From contig NZ_JAIFKJ010000438.1 of the NCBI RefSeq assembly GCF_019695415.1, positions 2,924-10,451 of the forward strand: 7,528 nt of DNA, in the 5' to 3' direction. The position numbers were made by a program, and so were the translations under genes. Under the pieces are notes generated by a model. It had not been told where the DNA came from, ran no database searches, and saw only the letters and a list, made by a program, of their open reading frames with translations. The DNA comes from Thiohalocapsa sp. GTDB taxonomy: Bacteria; Pseudomonadota; Gammaproteobacteria; Chromatiales; Chromatiaceae. Shown piece by piece: positions 1-5,842 of this stretch. Each line of letters opens with the position of its first letter. Positions within the stretch are counted from its first letter, which is position 1.

Positions 1-17
1 AAGGGCCAAGGGCCAAG
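1..17. repeat. Heptamer repeat AAGGGCC, at least 2.4 copies
   Basis: Two perfect tandem copies of AAGGGCC (1-7, 8-14) are followed by the first three bases of a third. The tract touches the window edge, so more copies may lie outside. It sits downstream of the subunit E gene and belongs to the same style of 7-bp repetition seen at 39-66 and 729-826. Function is unknown. Confidence 0.6.
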
Positions 18-38
18 CAGCGCGGCTCAGCACCCGGC

Positions 39-66
39 CTTCAAACTTCACACTTCAAACTTCACC
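39..66. repeat. Four degenerate heptamers, CTTCAMM
   Basis: Four consecutive 7-bp units, CTTCAAA, CTTCACA, CTTCAAA and CTTCACC, lie just beyond the stop codon of subunit E. They can also be read as an alternating 14-bp unit. On the transcript strand the units read as purine-rich TTTGAAG/TGTGAAG. No coding use is apparent. Together with 1-17 they form a short repeat-bearing spacer between subunit E and whatever follows it. Confidence 0.7.
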
Positions 67-76
67 CTTTTCCTCT

Positions 77-721
77 TCATCCGCCAAACAACGCCCCCGT
101 ATCGAACCCGCTCGGCAGCAGCCGCTCCAGGATCGCCCGCTGGATCTGCATGCGCAGCCGGGCCGTGCGGCCTTCGAAGGTGTTGTCCACGCGGATGCGG
201 CCGTCTTTGCTGGTGACGAGCACGCCGGCGAGGGTGTCGATGGGCTGCTCTTTGAGGGTCGCCTGCGTGCCCTTTGGCAGGGCTGCGGTGACGCTGTCCC
301 AATGCTCGCTGAGCAGCTTCAGATCGCGGGCGTTGGCGCTCACCGCGAGGTCGTCCTGCTCGATGGTCTCGGCGGCGGTGGCGATGAAGCCGGTCAGGGT
401 TCGGAGGTAGGCCTTGATGTCTTCGGCGTGCTGCTGCATGCGCTCCGCGAGTCGGTGCTCGACATCGCGCACCAGGTTCCAGCGCACGCGATCCAAGTGG
501 CTTTGCAGCTTCAATTCCTCAGCTTGCACCTGCTGCCGATAGGTGCGCTCGCCCAGGGACTTGGCGATGGCCTCTTCGCGCTGCTCGCGCAGCCGAAGCT
601 TGTCCGCGGCGTCGCGCAGGATCTGGTCGCGGGCGCGGTTGGCGCGCTCGCGGTACTCGTTGGCCAGGCGTTCGGCGCGGGCAAGGATGGCCTCTTCGAG
701 CTCGTGTGCTTGGGTGACCAT
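77..721 (-). CDS. ntpE: V/A-type ATPase subunit E (peripheral stalk)
   Basis: This 214-residue protein is subunit E, the long partner of the peripheral stalk that holds the catalytic head still against rotation. Residues 5-110 are a charged, Ala/Arg/Glu-rich helix typical of the E-subunit coiled coil. The C-terminal domain carries the family signature around residues 163-190 (AGVLVTSKDGRIRVDNTF, then an Arg-rich helix). Length fits the family, usually about 190-220. The ATG at 721 was chosen because the homologous region begins there; the frame stays open further upstream but only through subunit F antisense sequence and repeats. The 97-bp gap to subunit F is filled by heptamer repeats, and no Shine-Dalgarno sequence is visible before the ATG, where the leader is pyrimidine-rich. 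Its partner is expected to be the H/G-type protein at 5132-5449. Identification is secure. Confidence 0.93.
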   Translation of the reverse strand: MVTQAHELEEAILARAERLANEYRERANRARDQILRDAADKLRLREQREEAIAKSLGERTYRQQVQAEELKLQSHLDRVRWNLVRDVEHRLAERMQQHAEDIKAYLRTLTGFIATAAETIEQDDLAVSANARDLKLLSEHWDSVTAALPKGTQATLKEQPIDTLAGVLVTSKDGRIRVDNTFEGRTARLRMQIQRAILERLLPSGFDTGALFGG

Positions 722-728
722 GGATAAA

Positions 729-826
729 GGGCTGAGGGCTGAGGGCTGTGGAGGCGTAACGAGTTGCGAGGAGCGAGTACCGAGGGCCTGATCCCTCGCC
801 CTTCGCCCCTCGTTACTAGTGACTGA
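729..826. repeat. Fourteen in-phase heptamers with hairpin potential
   Basis: The whole stretch parses into 14 consecutive 7-bp units in one phase. On the plus strand these are GGGCTGA twice, GGGCTGT, GGAGGCG, then TAACGAG, TTGCGAG, GAGCGAG, TACCGAG, then GGCCTGA, then TCCCTCG, CCCTTCG, CCCCTCG, TTACTAG and TGACTGA. Units ending CGAG are followed by units ending CTCG, so the array is inverted about its centre. CGAGGG (781-786) pairs with CCCTCG (793-798) across a 6-base loop, and TAACGAG (757-763) pairs with CTCGTTA (809-815). The array contains the subunit F stop codon and fills nearly all of the F-E gap. A role as an mRNA processing or attenuation hairpin is only an inference. Confidence 0.75.
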
Positions 827-1184
827 TTTTTCCCAATCCGAACATGGCCTGGAGCCGGTCGGCGACCTCGCTCTCCAGCTCCACCGGCCCGGCAAGCGGC
901 GGCACGGACACCACGACGATGCGTCCCCCCTCGCGTCGGACTCGGGCCAGGTTGGCCGCACCTGAGCGCATCACGGCTTCGTCCACCACCACGAAGGCCT
1001 TGTCCCTGGAGCGGCGCAATTCTCGGAACACCTCGTCCACGTCCGCGGCACTCGGGTTTGCATGCGCCTCGAAGCCGATCAGCCGGAACCCGTCGGCGAG
1101 GCTGTCGGCGCCGAGGAAAAGCATGCGCGTGGGCGGCGCTTCCGGGGTCGCCTGCGGGGCTGCCTGTTGCGGGGCGTTGGCCAT
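816..1184 (-). CDS. ntpF: V/A-type ATPase subunit F (central stalk)
   Basis: The 122-residue protein matches subunit F, a small Rossmann-like protein that binds the rotor shaft D and helps couple catalysis to rotation. The core begins near residue 20 with the pattern MLFLGADSLADGFRLIGFEA, the typical first strand and helix of the family. A second strand AFVVVDEAV follows at about 63-71, and IVVVSVPPLAGP near 89-100. Residues 1-19 form an Ala/Pro/Gln-rich extension, which may be a real tail or may mean translation starts at Met21 (ATG at 1124). No strong Shine-Dalgarno decides this. The start lies 6 bp after the subunit K stop and in the same reading frame, which suggests coupled translation. 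The TAG stop is followed directly by an in-frame TAA and lies inside the heptamer array. Confidence 0.88.
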   Translation of the reverse strand: MANAPQQAAPQATPEAPPTRMLFLGADSLADGFRLIGFEAHANPSAADVDEVFRELRRSRDKAFVVVDEAVMRSGAANLARVRREGGRIVVVSVPPLAGPVELESEVADRLQAMFGLGKISH

Positions 1185-1190
1185 GGCGGC

Positions 1191-1634
1191 TCAGATGCGG
1201 TTCAGCAGCAGAATGGAGATGACGAGGCCATAGATGGCGATACCCTCGGCGAGGCCGAGATAGATGAGCGTGCGGCCGAGCGTCTCCGGCTTCTCGGTAA
1301 TCGCGGCGAGCGACGCGGCGCCGATGGGCCCCACGGCGATGCCGGCGCCGATGGTGGACAACGCTGTCGGGATGCCGGCGCCGAGGATGGCGAGGCCCAT
1401 GCCGGTGGTCATTTCGACCTCCATCACCTCGACGGCCTCCTCCGCGAGGGCCTCGTTGATGCCGAGCAGCAGCAGGCCGAGCTGGGCGCCGAAGAACAGC
1501 AGCAGCTGGCCGCCCATGGCCGGCTTGCTCCAGCGCGGCAGCTGCAGCGTGGCGGCGGGGCGCATCTCCAAATAGATGCCGGTGGCGATGACACCGACAA
1601 TGGCGAAGGACATCAGGGCGGCGAGCCAATACAT
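1191..1634 (-). CDS. ntpK: V/A-type ATPase subunit K (proteolipid c-ring)
   Basis: This 147-residue membrane protein forms the rotating c-ring that carries ions through the membrane. The second half is a canonical proteolipid hairpin: a Gly/Ala-rich helix (about 78-110, with LGAGIP and IGAGIAVGPIG), a polar loop with KPET near 115-118, and an outer helix with the ion-binding carboxylate Glu130 in LAEGIAIYGLVI. The first half has two further hydrophobic helices (about 2-22 and 40-62) that lack the GxG motifs and any buried carboxylate, followed by an acidic stretch at 61-75. So four helices carry one ion site. By alignment with sodium-type F-ATPase c subunits, the sodium-ligating Gln and the Ser after the Glu are Val and Gly here, so proton coupling is more likely (inference). 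GAGGA at 1643-1647 lies 8 bp before the ATG. Confidence 0.92.
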   Translation of the reverse strand: MYWLAALMSFAIVGVIATGIYLEMRPAATLQLPRWSKPAMGGQLLLFFGAQLGLLLLGINEALAEEAVEVMEVEMTTGMGLAILGAGIPTALSTIGAGIAVGPIGAASLAAITEKPETLGRTLIYLGLAEGIAIYGLVISILLLNRI

Positions 1635-1871
1635 GCGTGGGTTCCTCGACTGACGAATGTGCGTTGCTGGAAGACGTGTCTCTCGGCGCCAGTGCCGCAG
1701 GCAGGCGCAGGTCCTACGGCAGCGTCGCGCGCTCGGTGTGGTTGATCCGGGTTACTTGACGATCGATGCGGCCACGTTTGGGCTGTCTGGATTCTTCAGG
1801 ATCAGGCGTGCGTTGGAAAGGCCCATGGCAGTGCTCGGAAATGCCGGACTCGACTCGCAGGTCCGCTGCGC
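1635..1871. other. 237-bp spacer between subunits I and K
   Basis: This gap is long for an ATPase operon. On the minus strand it holds the Shine-Dalgarno for subunit K (1643-1647) and a short open stretch in the subunit I frame (1752-1871, described separately). I see no convincing promoter, terminator with a T-tract, RNA gene or strong palindrome in the remaining bases. Confidence 0.5.
1752..1826 (-). other. 24-codon open frame, possible gene remnant
   Basis: A 24-residue frame (MGLSNARLILKNPDSPN then six more residues, TAA stop) lies between subunits I and K. It is in the same frame as subunit I, downstream of its TGA. The pattern M-G-L-x-x-A-x-L-x-L-x-NP weakly recalls the first strand of retropepsin-like aspartic proteases of clan AA, whose next motif would be an Asp-Thr-Gly-Ala active site. 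No such motif follows, so if related it is a truncated remnant. There is no Shine-Dalgarno. It may well be chance. Confidence 0.2.
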
Positions 1872-3776
1872 TCAGTCTGCACCGGAGGCGGCGCGGCGCA
1901 GCCTGAGCGGTGCAAATGCGTGCCCCTCGCCGGAGAAGTACCGGGAGAAGCCCTCGTAATACTCCAAGCGCATCACCTGGATGGCGACGATACCGCCCTC
2001 CAGCACCAGCACGAACAAGTTGCCAAGGATGACCGTCAGCACGTGGCCGGTCATGCCCATCATGTCGGCGAGTGTCAGCACCGCCAGCGACAGCGCCGCA
2101 TGGTTCAGGCTGAAGGCCGCGACACGCAGGAAGGAGAGCGTATTCGAGACATAGCCGATGATGGTCTCAAGCGTCTCGATGAAAACCACCAGCACCTTCT
2201 CGCCGGCGGGCGCATCAAGGTGTCGCCACCCGTAGACGGCGAGTGCGCCGAGGCTCCCCAGCACCAACAGGGTGGGTAGGCCGCCGAATTCGCCGCTGCC
2301 GGCGAGGCTCAGCCCGCCCCACACCAGCGATAGGTAGAACACCAGGTTGACGATGCCGTGATGGCCGAGCCAAGCACCGACAATGTTGCCCACCACCCAG
2401 CGGTTATAGATGGCAAGCAGGCAGGCCACCATGATGAACACGACGCCGTAGCCCAGCGCGATCTTGAGCATCAGGATCGGCTCATGGATGGGGCTGGTCC
2501 AGAGCGCCGGCAGCAGCTCCTCGTAGCCGAAGATGCTGCCATAGAGAAAGCCAAAGAACATAGACGACACGCCAGCCATGATGCCGAAGAGCCAAAAGCG
2601 CCCGAGCTTGTCGCGGAAGTACCAGCCCGCAGCGGCGATGACCGCGCCCTGACCCACGTCGCCGAACATGGACCCGAACATGAGCAGGAAGGTGGCGGCG
2701 AAGAGCGGGGTGGGGTCCACCTCGCCGTACTGCGGGATGCCGTACTGTTTCACCAGCATCGCGAAGGGCGCGAGCCAGCGGTTCTTCACCGGCACCGTCG
2801 GCACCAGCGGGCGCTCGTCCGGGCGCGGGTCGCGGAAGCTGAGATCAAACGGCATGGCCAGGCTCACTTCTAGCCGCTCTGCCAGGCTCGGCAGCGCCCG
2901 CAGGGGCACCCAGCCGGCGAGCATGGCCAGGTGGCCCGCACTGTGGATTGAGGGGTCGAGTGTCACGAACGGCTCCGCCAACAGAAGGGTTCGGCGGGCA
3001 TCGACCAGGGTCTCGCGGTGTTGCTGCTCCCATTGCGCGAGCTCAGTGCGCAGCGCGTCGCGCTGGCCTGCCAGCTCGGCGCGGCGGGAGGCCAGCTCCT
3101 CGCGCTTGGCCGCCGGGTCCATGTCGGTGAAGTCGCTCGGAATGGGCAGTGCCTGGAAGCCGGCGGAGGCCAGCACGGAGTCGAGCTGTGCATCGCGCTC
3201 GCCGCGCGGACCGACGATGATCACATGCGCGCTGTCGCCACGCTCGAGGTAGTTGAAGAGGATGTGGTCGGCCAGTTGCACGGCACCTTGGAGCCGGCTC
3301 ACGTTCTCCCGCGGCACGATGCCGACATAAAAGTCCAGAAAGCGCGTCTTGCTGCGCAGCTTGCCGAGGTCGATCTTGAGGTTCGCGAAGTTGTCCAGCG
3401 CGGCTTCTTGGTCGCGGACGAAGCGCTCCTCCTCGTCCAGGCGGCGGAAGGCCTCCTCGAAGCGCGAGGCCTCGTCCCAGCGCTCGCGAAGCAGGATGCT
3501 GACGGCGGCGAGCTCGTCCGGGTGGACCACATGGACTTGGTCGATGGTCGGCGCCGCTGGCACGTCCACCAGCTTGGCGATCTTGTCCAGCCGCGTCGCC
3601 GCCTGCCGGTAGCGCTCGCGATAATCGCGTCCCGGCGCGCCGGCGAGTGCCTGCACTTCCGGTGGGCGCTCGTCTGGGTGGAAGCTTTCGGTCTCGGCGA
3701 GGGTGAGCGACGCCTGCGGCAGATCGTCGGTCATCACCAGCAGCCGTACGTGCTTCATGGGCAGGGGTCGCAGCAC
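1872..3776 (-). CDS. ntpI: V/A-type ATPase subunit I (membrane stator a)
   Basis: The 634-residue protein is the a-type stator subunit that forms the ion half-channels against the c-ring. The cytoplasmic N-terminal half (about 1-330) contains two charged coiled-coil arms (about 50-135 and 220-262) that contact the peripheral stalks. The membrane half starts after the hallmark YGEVDPTPLFA (350-360) and LLMFGSMFGDVGQG (364-377). The essential channel arginine is Arg551 in SNTLSFLRVAAFSLNHA, and the last helices carry the conserved GGIVAIQVMRLEYYEGFSRY and FSGEGHAFAPL. Length is normal for bacterial members. The GTG at 3776 is preferred because GGAGGA (3784-3789) sits 7 bp before it; the alternative ATG at 3758 (MKHVRLLV, a typical family start) is too far from that site. 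Identification is certain. Confidence 0.96.
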   Translation of the reverse strand: MLRPLPMKHVRLLVMTDDLPQASLTLAETESFHPDERPPEVQALAGAPGRDYRERYRQAATRLDKIAKLVDVPAAPTIDQVHVVHPDELAAVSILLRERWDEASRFEEAFRRLDEEERFVRDQEAALDNFANLKIDLGKLRSKTRFLDFYVGIVPRENVSRLQGAVQLADHILFNYLERGDSAHVIIVGPRGERDAQLDSVLASAGFQALPIPSDFTDMDPAAKREELASRRAELAGQRDALRTELAQWEQQHRETLVDARRTLLLAEPFVTLDPSIHSAGHLAMLAGWVPLRALPSLAERLEVSLAMPFDLSFRDPRPDERPLVPTVPVKNRWLAPFAMLVKQYGIPQYGEVDPTPLFAATFLLMFGSMFGDVGQGAVIAAAGWYFRDKLGRFWLFGIMAGVSSMFFGFLYGSIFGYEELLPALWTSPIHEPILMLKIALGYGVVFIMVACLLAIYNRWVVGNIVGAWLGHHGIVNLVFYLSLVWGGLSLAGSGEFGGLPTLLVLGSLGALAVYGWRHLDAPAGEKVLVVFIETLETIIGYVSNTLSFLRVAAFSLNHAALSLAVLTLADMMGMTGHVLTVILGNLFVLVLEGGIVAIQVMRLEYYEGFSRYFSGEGHAFAPLRLRRAASGAD

Positions 3777-3779
3777 GGC

Positions 3780-3917
3780 TCAGTCCTCCGGCGGTGGCGA
3801 TGCCGGGGTGTGGGCATGGGCGGTGGCGGACATCATGGTGCGGGCTCGCTGCGGCTGCTGGCTGGTAGTTCGTGGATTTTCAGGTAGGAGTGGAGTGTCG
3901 TCGGGTGCCGTTTCCAG
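3780..3917 (-). other. Open in-frame tail after the subunit C stop
   Basis: Directly after the subunit C TGA the same frame remains open for 45 codons and then ends with TGA at 3780-3782, three bases before the subunit I GTG. The encoded stretch is rich in Pro, Thr, Ala and Gln, with a tail ending in ASPPPED. Within it an ATG at 3836 opens an 18-residue frame beginning MMSATAHAHTP, curiously like the subunit C start MSATAQAY. No Shine-Dalgarno precedes that ATG. It may be former C-terminal tail sequence, a coupling frame for subunit I, or chance. Confidence 0.25.
3784..3789 (-). promoter_or_regulatory. Shine-Dalgarno deciding the subunit I start
   Basis: GGAGGA on the minus strand lies 7 bases (CTGAGCC) before the GTG at 3776 and 25 bases before the ATG at 3758. 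Its position supports the GTG as the real start codon. The site sits in the last codons of an open stretch that continues the subunit C frame and ends with TGA 3 bases before the GTG. Confidence 0.7.
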
Positions 3918-4976
3918 TCATGCGGCTGCCGGCATGCCGATGGGACAGTTCGGCTCTGCCAGGTCCAGCGCGATGTCCACCACGTCCTGCGGCAGGCCCA
4001 AGAGGCGACCCTGGATCAGGGCGTAGAGCTTGTGCATGTCGTGCTCGCGCAGGATCAGGTAGGCCAGCGCCCGGGCGATGCCGGAGCGGCCGCTGGTGAG
4101 CGTACGCCGGCACTCGTCCAGCAGCATGGCGCCGGCGCAGCGCTGAACGTCAATGAGGCTTTTGCTCTCGGCGAGCAGTGCATCGAGCGGCGCCGGCAAG
4201 GCCTCGAGCACCTGTTCGAAGCTGTCGATGTTGGCGAGCTTGAGCAGGCGGTCACGATGCAGCAGCCGCTTGGACGGCACCAATTGATAGAAGGCCTCGC
4301 TGGGCGAGAAGCCGAAGGAGAACCGAAAGCGCAGCAGCCAAAGCAGGTTCATGCGGTCCAGCACCGCGCCCACGAGCTGGCGCACGGCGTCAGCCTCCGC
4401 TCCTTGGAACTGCATGGCCTGCCGCGCCAGCTCAGCGTAGTAGCGCTGGTCTACCGCCGCCTCCAGCACGAATGGGTCGCGGCGCTGCTCGTAGGATTCC
4501 CGCGCCTGGCGGGCGATGAGCCGCAGCGGCCCGCGCTCCAAGACACGCAACAGCTCCAGCACGTTCTCGGCGCGATACAGCTCCTGATGTGGCAAACGCA
4601 CCCGCTCGGGCAGATCGTAGAGGTTCGCGCGGATCTCCGCCTGGTCCAGCTCGTAGAGCTTGCCGCGGATCAGCGTCTTGAGATTGAACAGCGCATACTT
4701 GCGGGCCCAAGAGAGCAGCAGCCCCCGGCCGGTGGCCGTCATGGGCCGCGCCAGCACCGCCAGGTCAGCTAGTAGGGTATGAATCAGGGTCTGTTCCACC
4801 GCCCGCGCTTTGGCGCGGGCCGATAACTGCTCGTCCAGCACCGGCTCCAGTGCAAAACGCTCCGCCAGCGCCGGCAGCGTGAGCCGGCTCAGCGCGGTCA
4901 GCGTCTGCGCATCCAGCAGCTGCACGGACATGGCCGTGATGCGGGTATTGAGGTAGGCCTGGGCAGTGGCACTCAT
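3918..4976 (-). CDS. ntpC: V/A-type ATPase subunit C (AC39/d-type rotor cap)
   Basis: The 352-residue protein is the funnel-shaped subunit C (d in eukaryotic V-ATPase) that sits on the c-ring and links it to the central stalk. The N-terminus has the family pattern AYLNTRITAMSVQLLD (7-22). A conserved helix NLKTLIRGKLYEL falls at 98-110, LDRMNLLWLLRFRFSF at 206-221, and the C-terminal REHDMHKLYALIQGRLLGLP at 310-329. Three such repeats and the length, usually 330-360, fit well. The ATG at 4976 overlaps by ATGA with the end of a small open frame (4973-5131), which suggests coupled translation since no Shine-Dalgarno is clear. The placement directly after the H-type subunit and before I is unusual; more often C lies between E and F. 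Confidence 0.93.
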   Translation of the reverse strand: MSATAQAYLNTRITAMSVQLLDAQTLTALSRLTLPALAERFALEPVLDEQLSARAKARAVEQTLIHTLLADLAVLARPMTATGRGLLLSWARKYALFNLKTLIRGKLYELDQAEIRANLYDLPERVRLPHQELYRAENVLELLRVLERGPLRLIARQARESYEQRRDPFVLEAAVDQRYYAELARQAMQFQGAEADAVRQLVGAVLDRMNLLWLLRFRFSFGFSPSEAFYQLVPSKRLLHRDRLLKLANIDSFEQVLEALPAPLDALLAESKSLIDVQRCAGAMLLDECRRTLTSGRSGIARALAYLILREHDMHKLYALIQGRLLGLPQDVVDIALDLAEPNCPIGMPAAA

Positions 4977-5131
4977 AGCGCGGCGGTCGCTGCGGCGGAT
5001 GGGTGCAGCCGGACGCCAGCAGTGCCGCGGCTGACCGCCGGTACAGGCCCGGACGAACCGGTCACTGGGGACAAAGCCAAGGTCTCGGGACCTGGAGGCG
5101 CAGGCGTGTGCGCTGACGGGGACGCGCGCAT
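4973..5131 (-). CDS. Possible 52-residue Pro/Ala-rich linker ORF
   Basis: An ATG abuts the TGA of the H-type subunit (TGAATG) and opens 52 codons that end with a TGA overlapping the ATG of subunit C (ATGA). The peptide begins MRASPSAHTPAPPGPET and is rich in Ala, Pro, Ser, Thr and Gly, with no Lys and few charged residues, suggesting disorder. It lies in the H subunit's own frame, so it could also be a former C-terminal tail cut off by the TGA. The exact abutting junctions at both ends argue for a translated coupling frame, while the low-complexity composition argues for chance in GC-rich DNA. No known family is recognised. Confidence 0.3.
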   Translation of the reverse strand: MRASPSAHTPAPPGPETLALSPVTGSSGPVPAVSRGTAGVRLHPSAAATAAL

Positions 5132-5449
5132 TCAGCGGCTCGGATCGATGAGCAGTTCGAAGGCGGTATCCAGTGCTTCCTGTTCACGCTCCTCGGCCAT
5201 GTTGCGCAGCAGCACGTGGCGCTCGTCGTAACGGCGCTTGAGCTCGGCGATGGTCTGCTCGGCACGCTCCTCTGCCTTGGCGATGAAGCTCCGGTGGAGG
5301 TCCGGCACCCGTGCGGTGAACCGCTGATCCTCGGTGCGGGCATCCGCGATGGCGGCCTGGATGATGCGCTCGCGCTCCTGCTCCGCCTCCTGCGCGATCT
5401 TTTCCGCGCGCATCTCGGCGTCGAGCAGGCGTTTCAGCGTTTCATCCAT
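5132..5449 (-). CDS. V/A-type ATPase peripheral-stalk subunit H/G-like
   Basis: This 105-residue protein is almost entirely a predicted charged coiled coil (residues 1-95, rich in Glu, Arg, Ala), starting MDETLKRLLDAEMRAEKIAQ. The pattern of an initial helix with L-L-x-A-E-x-x-A, followed by long Ala/Glu/Arg heptads, is that of subunit H (archaeal AhaH) or G, which pairs with subunit E to form the peripheral stalk. Length fits the family, about 100-110. GGGGAA lies 6 bp before the ATG. It is the first recognisable gene of the minus-strand operon, as in many archaeal ATPase operons that also start with H. Coiled coils align promiscuously, so the assignment leans on context as well as sequence. 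Confidence 0.78.
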   Translation of the reverse strand: MDETLKRLLDAEMRAEKIAQEAEQERERIIQAAIADARTEDQRFTARVPDLHRSFIAKAEERAEQTIAELKRRYDERHVLLRNMAEEREQEALDTAFELLIDPSR

Positions 5450-5556
5450 CGACGGTTCCCCGAAGTTTGCAGACAGCGGCCGCGGTGCGGTGACGCGAAG
5501 AGTAGCGAATGCACGCGCCCTCTGGCCAGCGCTGGAAACCTAAGGCTTGCGATACA

Positions 5557-5775
5557 TCAGTAGTCGCTTATGGGCTTATGAACGGCGCGTTGGTGGCGGA
5601 GCCCTTGCTCGGGCGGCTGTCTGCCCGCGGACAGCACCTGCATCTGTTCCGGCAAGTACGGCTGCTGTGGGCCGCGCGCTTGATGCTGGTCATGCGCCGG
5701 CGCAGGCGGCGGGCGCAGCATGTTGAGTCTGGCCTTGCGGCGCTGTGCCCTGAGTCCGGATGCTCCCATGAGCAT
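5557..5775 (-). CDS. Doubtful small hypothetical protein
   Basis: A 72-codon frame, starting MLMGASGLRAQRRKARL, is basic at the N-terminus and Pro/Gln-rich in the middle (RPPPAPAHDQHQ). Third codon positions are mostly G or C, roughly like the neighbours, and it points the same way as the ATPase operon. However, no clear Shine-Dalgarno is present, no family is recognised, and the frame spans the likely promoter region. It is reported only because the spacer is otherwise empty. Confidence 0.2.
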   Translation of the reverse strand: MLMGASGLRAQRRKARLNMLRPPPAPAHDQHQARGPQQPYLPEQMQVLSAGRQPPEQGLRHQRAVHKPISDY

Positions 5776-5779
5776 GTAC

Positions 5780-5785
5780 TAATAT
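5780..5785 (+). promoter_or_regulatory. Candidate -10 element for the protease gene
   Basis: TAATAT, within TACTAATAT, is the only sigma70-like -10 hexamer in the spacer, about 58 bp before the protease ATG. No matching -35 box is visible 16-18 bp upstream; the GATGCTC hairpin occupies that place. An activator-dependent promoter, or none at all, is possible. Confidence 0.22.
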
Positions 5786-5796
5786 TCCATCAGTGA

Positions 5797-5821
5797 CGCG
5801 TCGCTTTGATCGCGCGACGCG
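5797..5821. promoter_or_regulatory. 8-bp perfect inverted repeat before the protease
   Basis: CGCGTCGC (5797-5804) and GCGACGCG (5814-5821) are exact reverse complements separated by 9 bases (TTTGATCGC). It lies just downstream of the candidate -10 and 21 bp before the protease ATG. It could be a repressor operator or a stem in the 5' untranslated leader. Confidence 0.4.
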
Positions 5822-5842
5822 CTGTGTCCACTAGGAGCATCG

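Larger units (their letters stand above)
5450..5842. other. 393-bp divergent spacer
   Basis: This region separates the minus-strand ATPase operon from the plus-strand protease and should hold promoters for both directions. What I can see is a 10-bp perfect palindrome CCAGCGCTGG (5526-5535), the hairpin ATGCTC-CCAT-GAGCAT (5760-5775), an 8-bp inverted repeat at 5797-5821, and one AT-rich island around TACTAATAT (5777-5785) that could supply a -10 element. No -35 box at proper spacing is convincing on either strand. A weak small open frame at 5557-5775 on the minus strand is listed separately. Confidence 0.5.

Noticed and set aside
39..66. Start of a CRISPR-like or other spaced repeat array
   Set aside because: The units are 7 bp, directly tandem and without spacers.
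722..961. An 80-codon upstream extension of the subunit E frame
   Set aside because: It runs through heptamer repeats and antisense of subunit F; the family's homologous start is at the ATG at 721.
1185..1193. Subunit K to F fusion by stop readthrough, since both share one frame across TGA and 6 bases
   Set aside because: Short in-frame spacing is common in operons, and both proteins have complete family-length domains on their own.
511..1629. Minus-strand open frame of 372 codons across K, F and E
   Set aside because: It is a shifted frame of three well-identified genes, with Arg/His/Pro-rich low-complexity content.
1062..1745. Plus-strand open frame of 227 codons
   Set aside because: It lies antisense to subunits F and K, and its Asp/Glu/Gln/His-rich composition is that of a shadow frame.
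3018..3887. Long plus-strand open frame of 289 codons
   Set aside because: It is antisense to subunit I, which has unmistakable motifs; long antisense frames are common in GC-rich genes.
4032..4772. Plus-strand open frame of 246 codons
   Set aside because: It is antisense to subunit C and has no recognisable domain.
5509..5796. Plus-strand 95-codon frame in the divergent spacer
   Set aside because: It has an Arg run, no Shine-Dalgarno and no family resemblance, and overlaps the likely promoter region.
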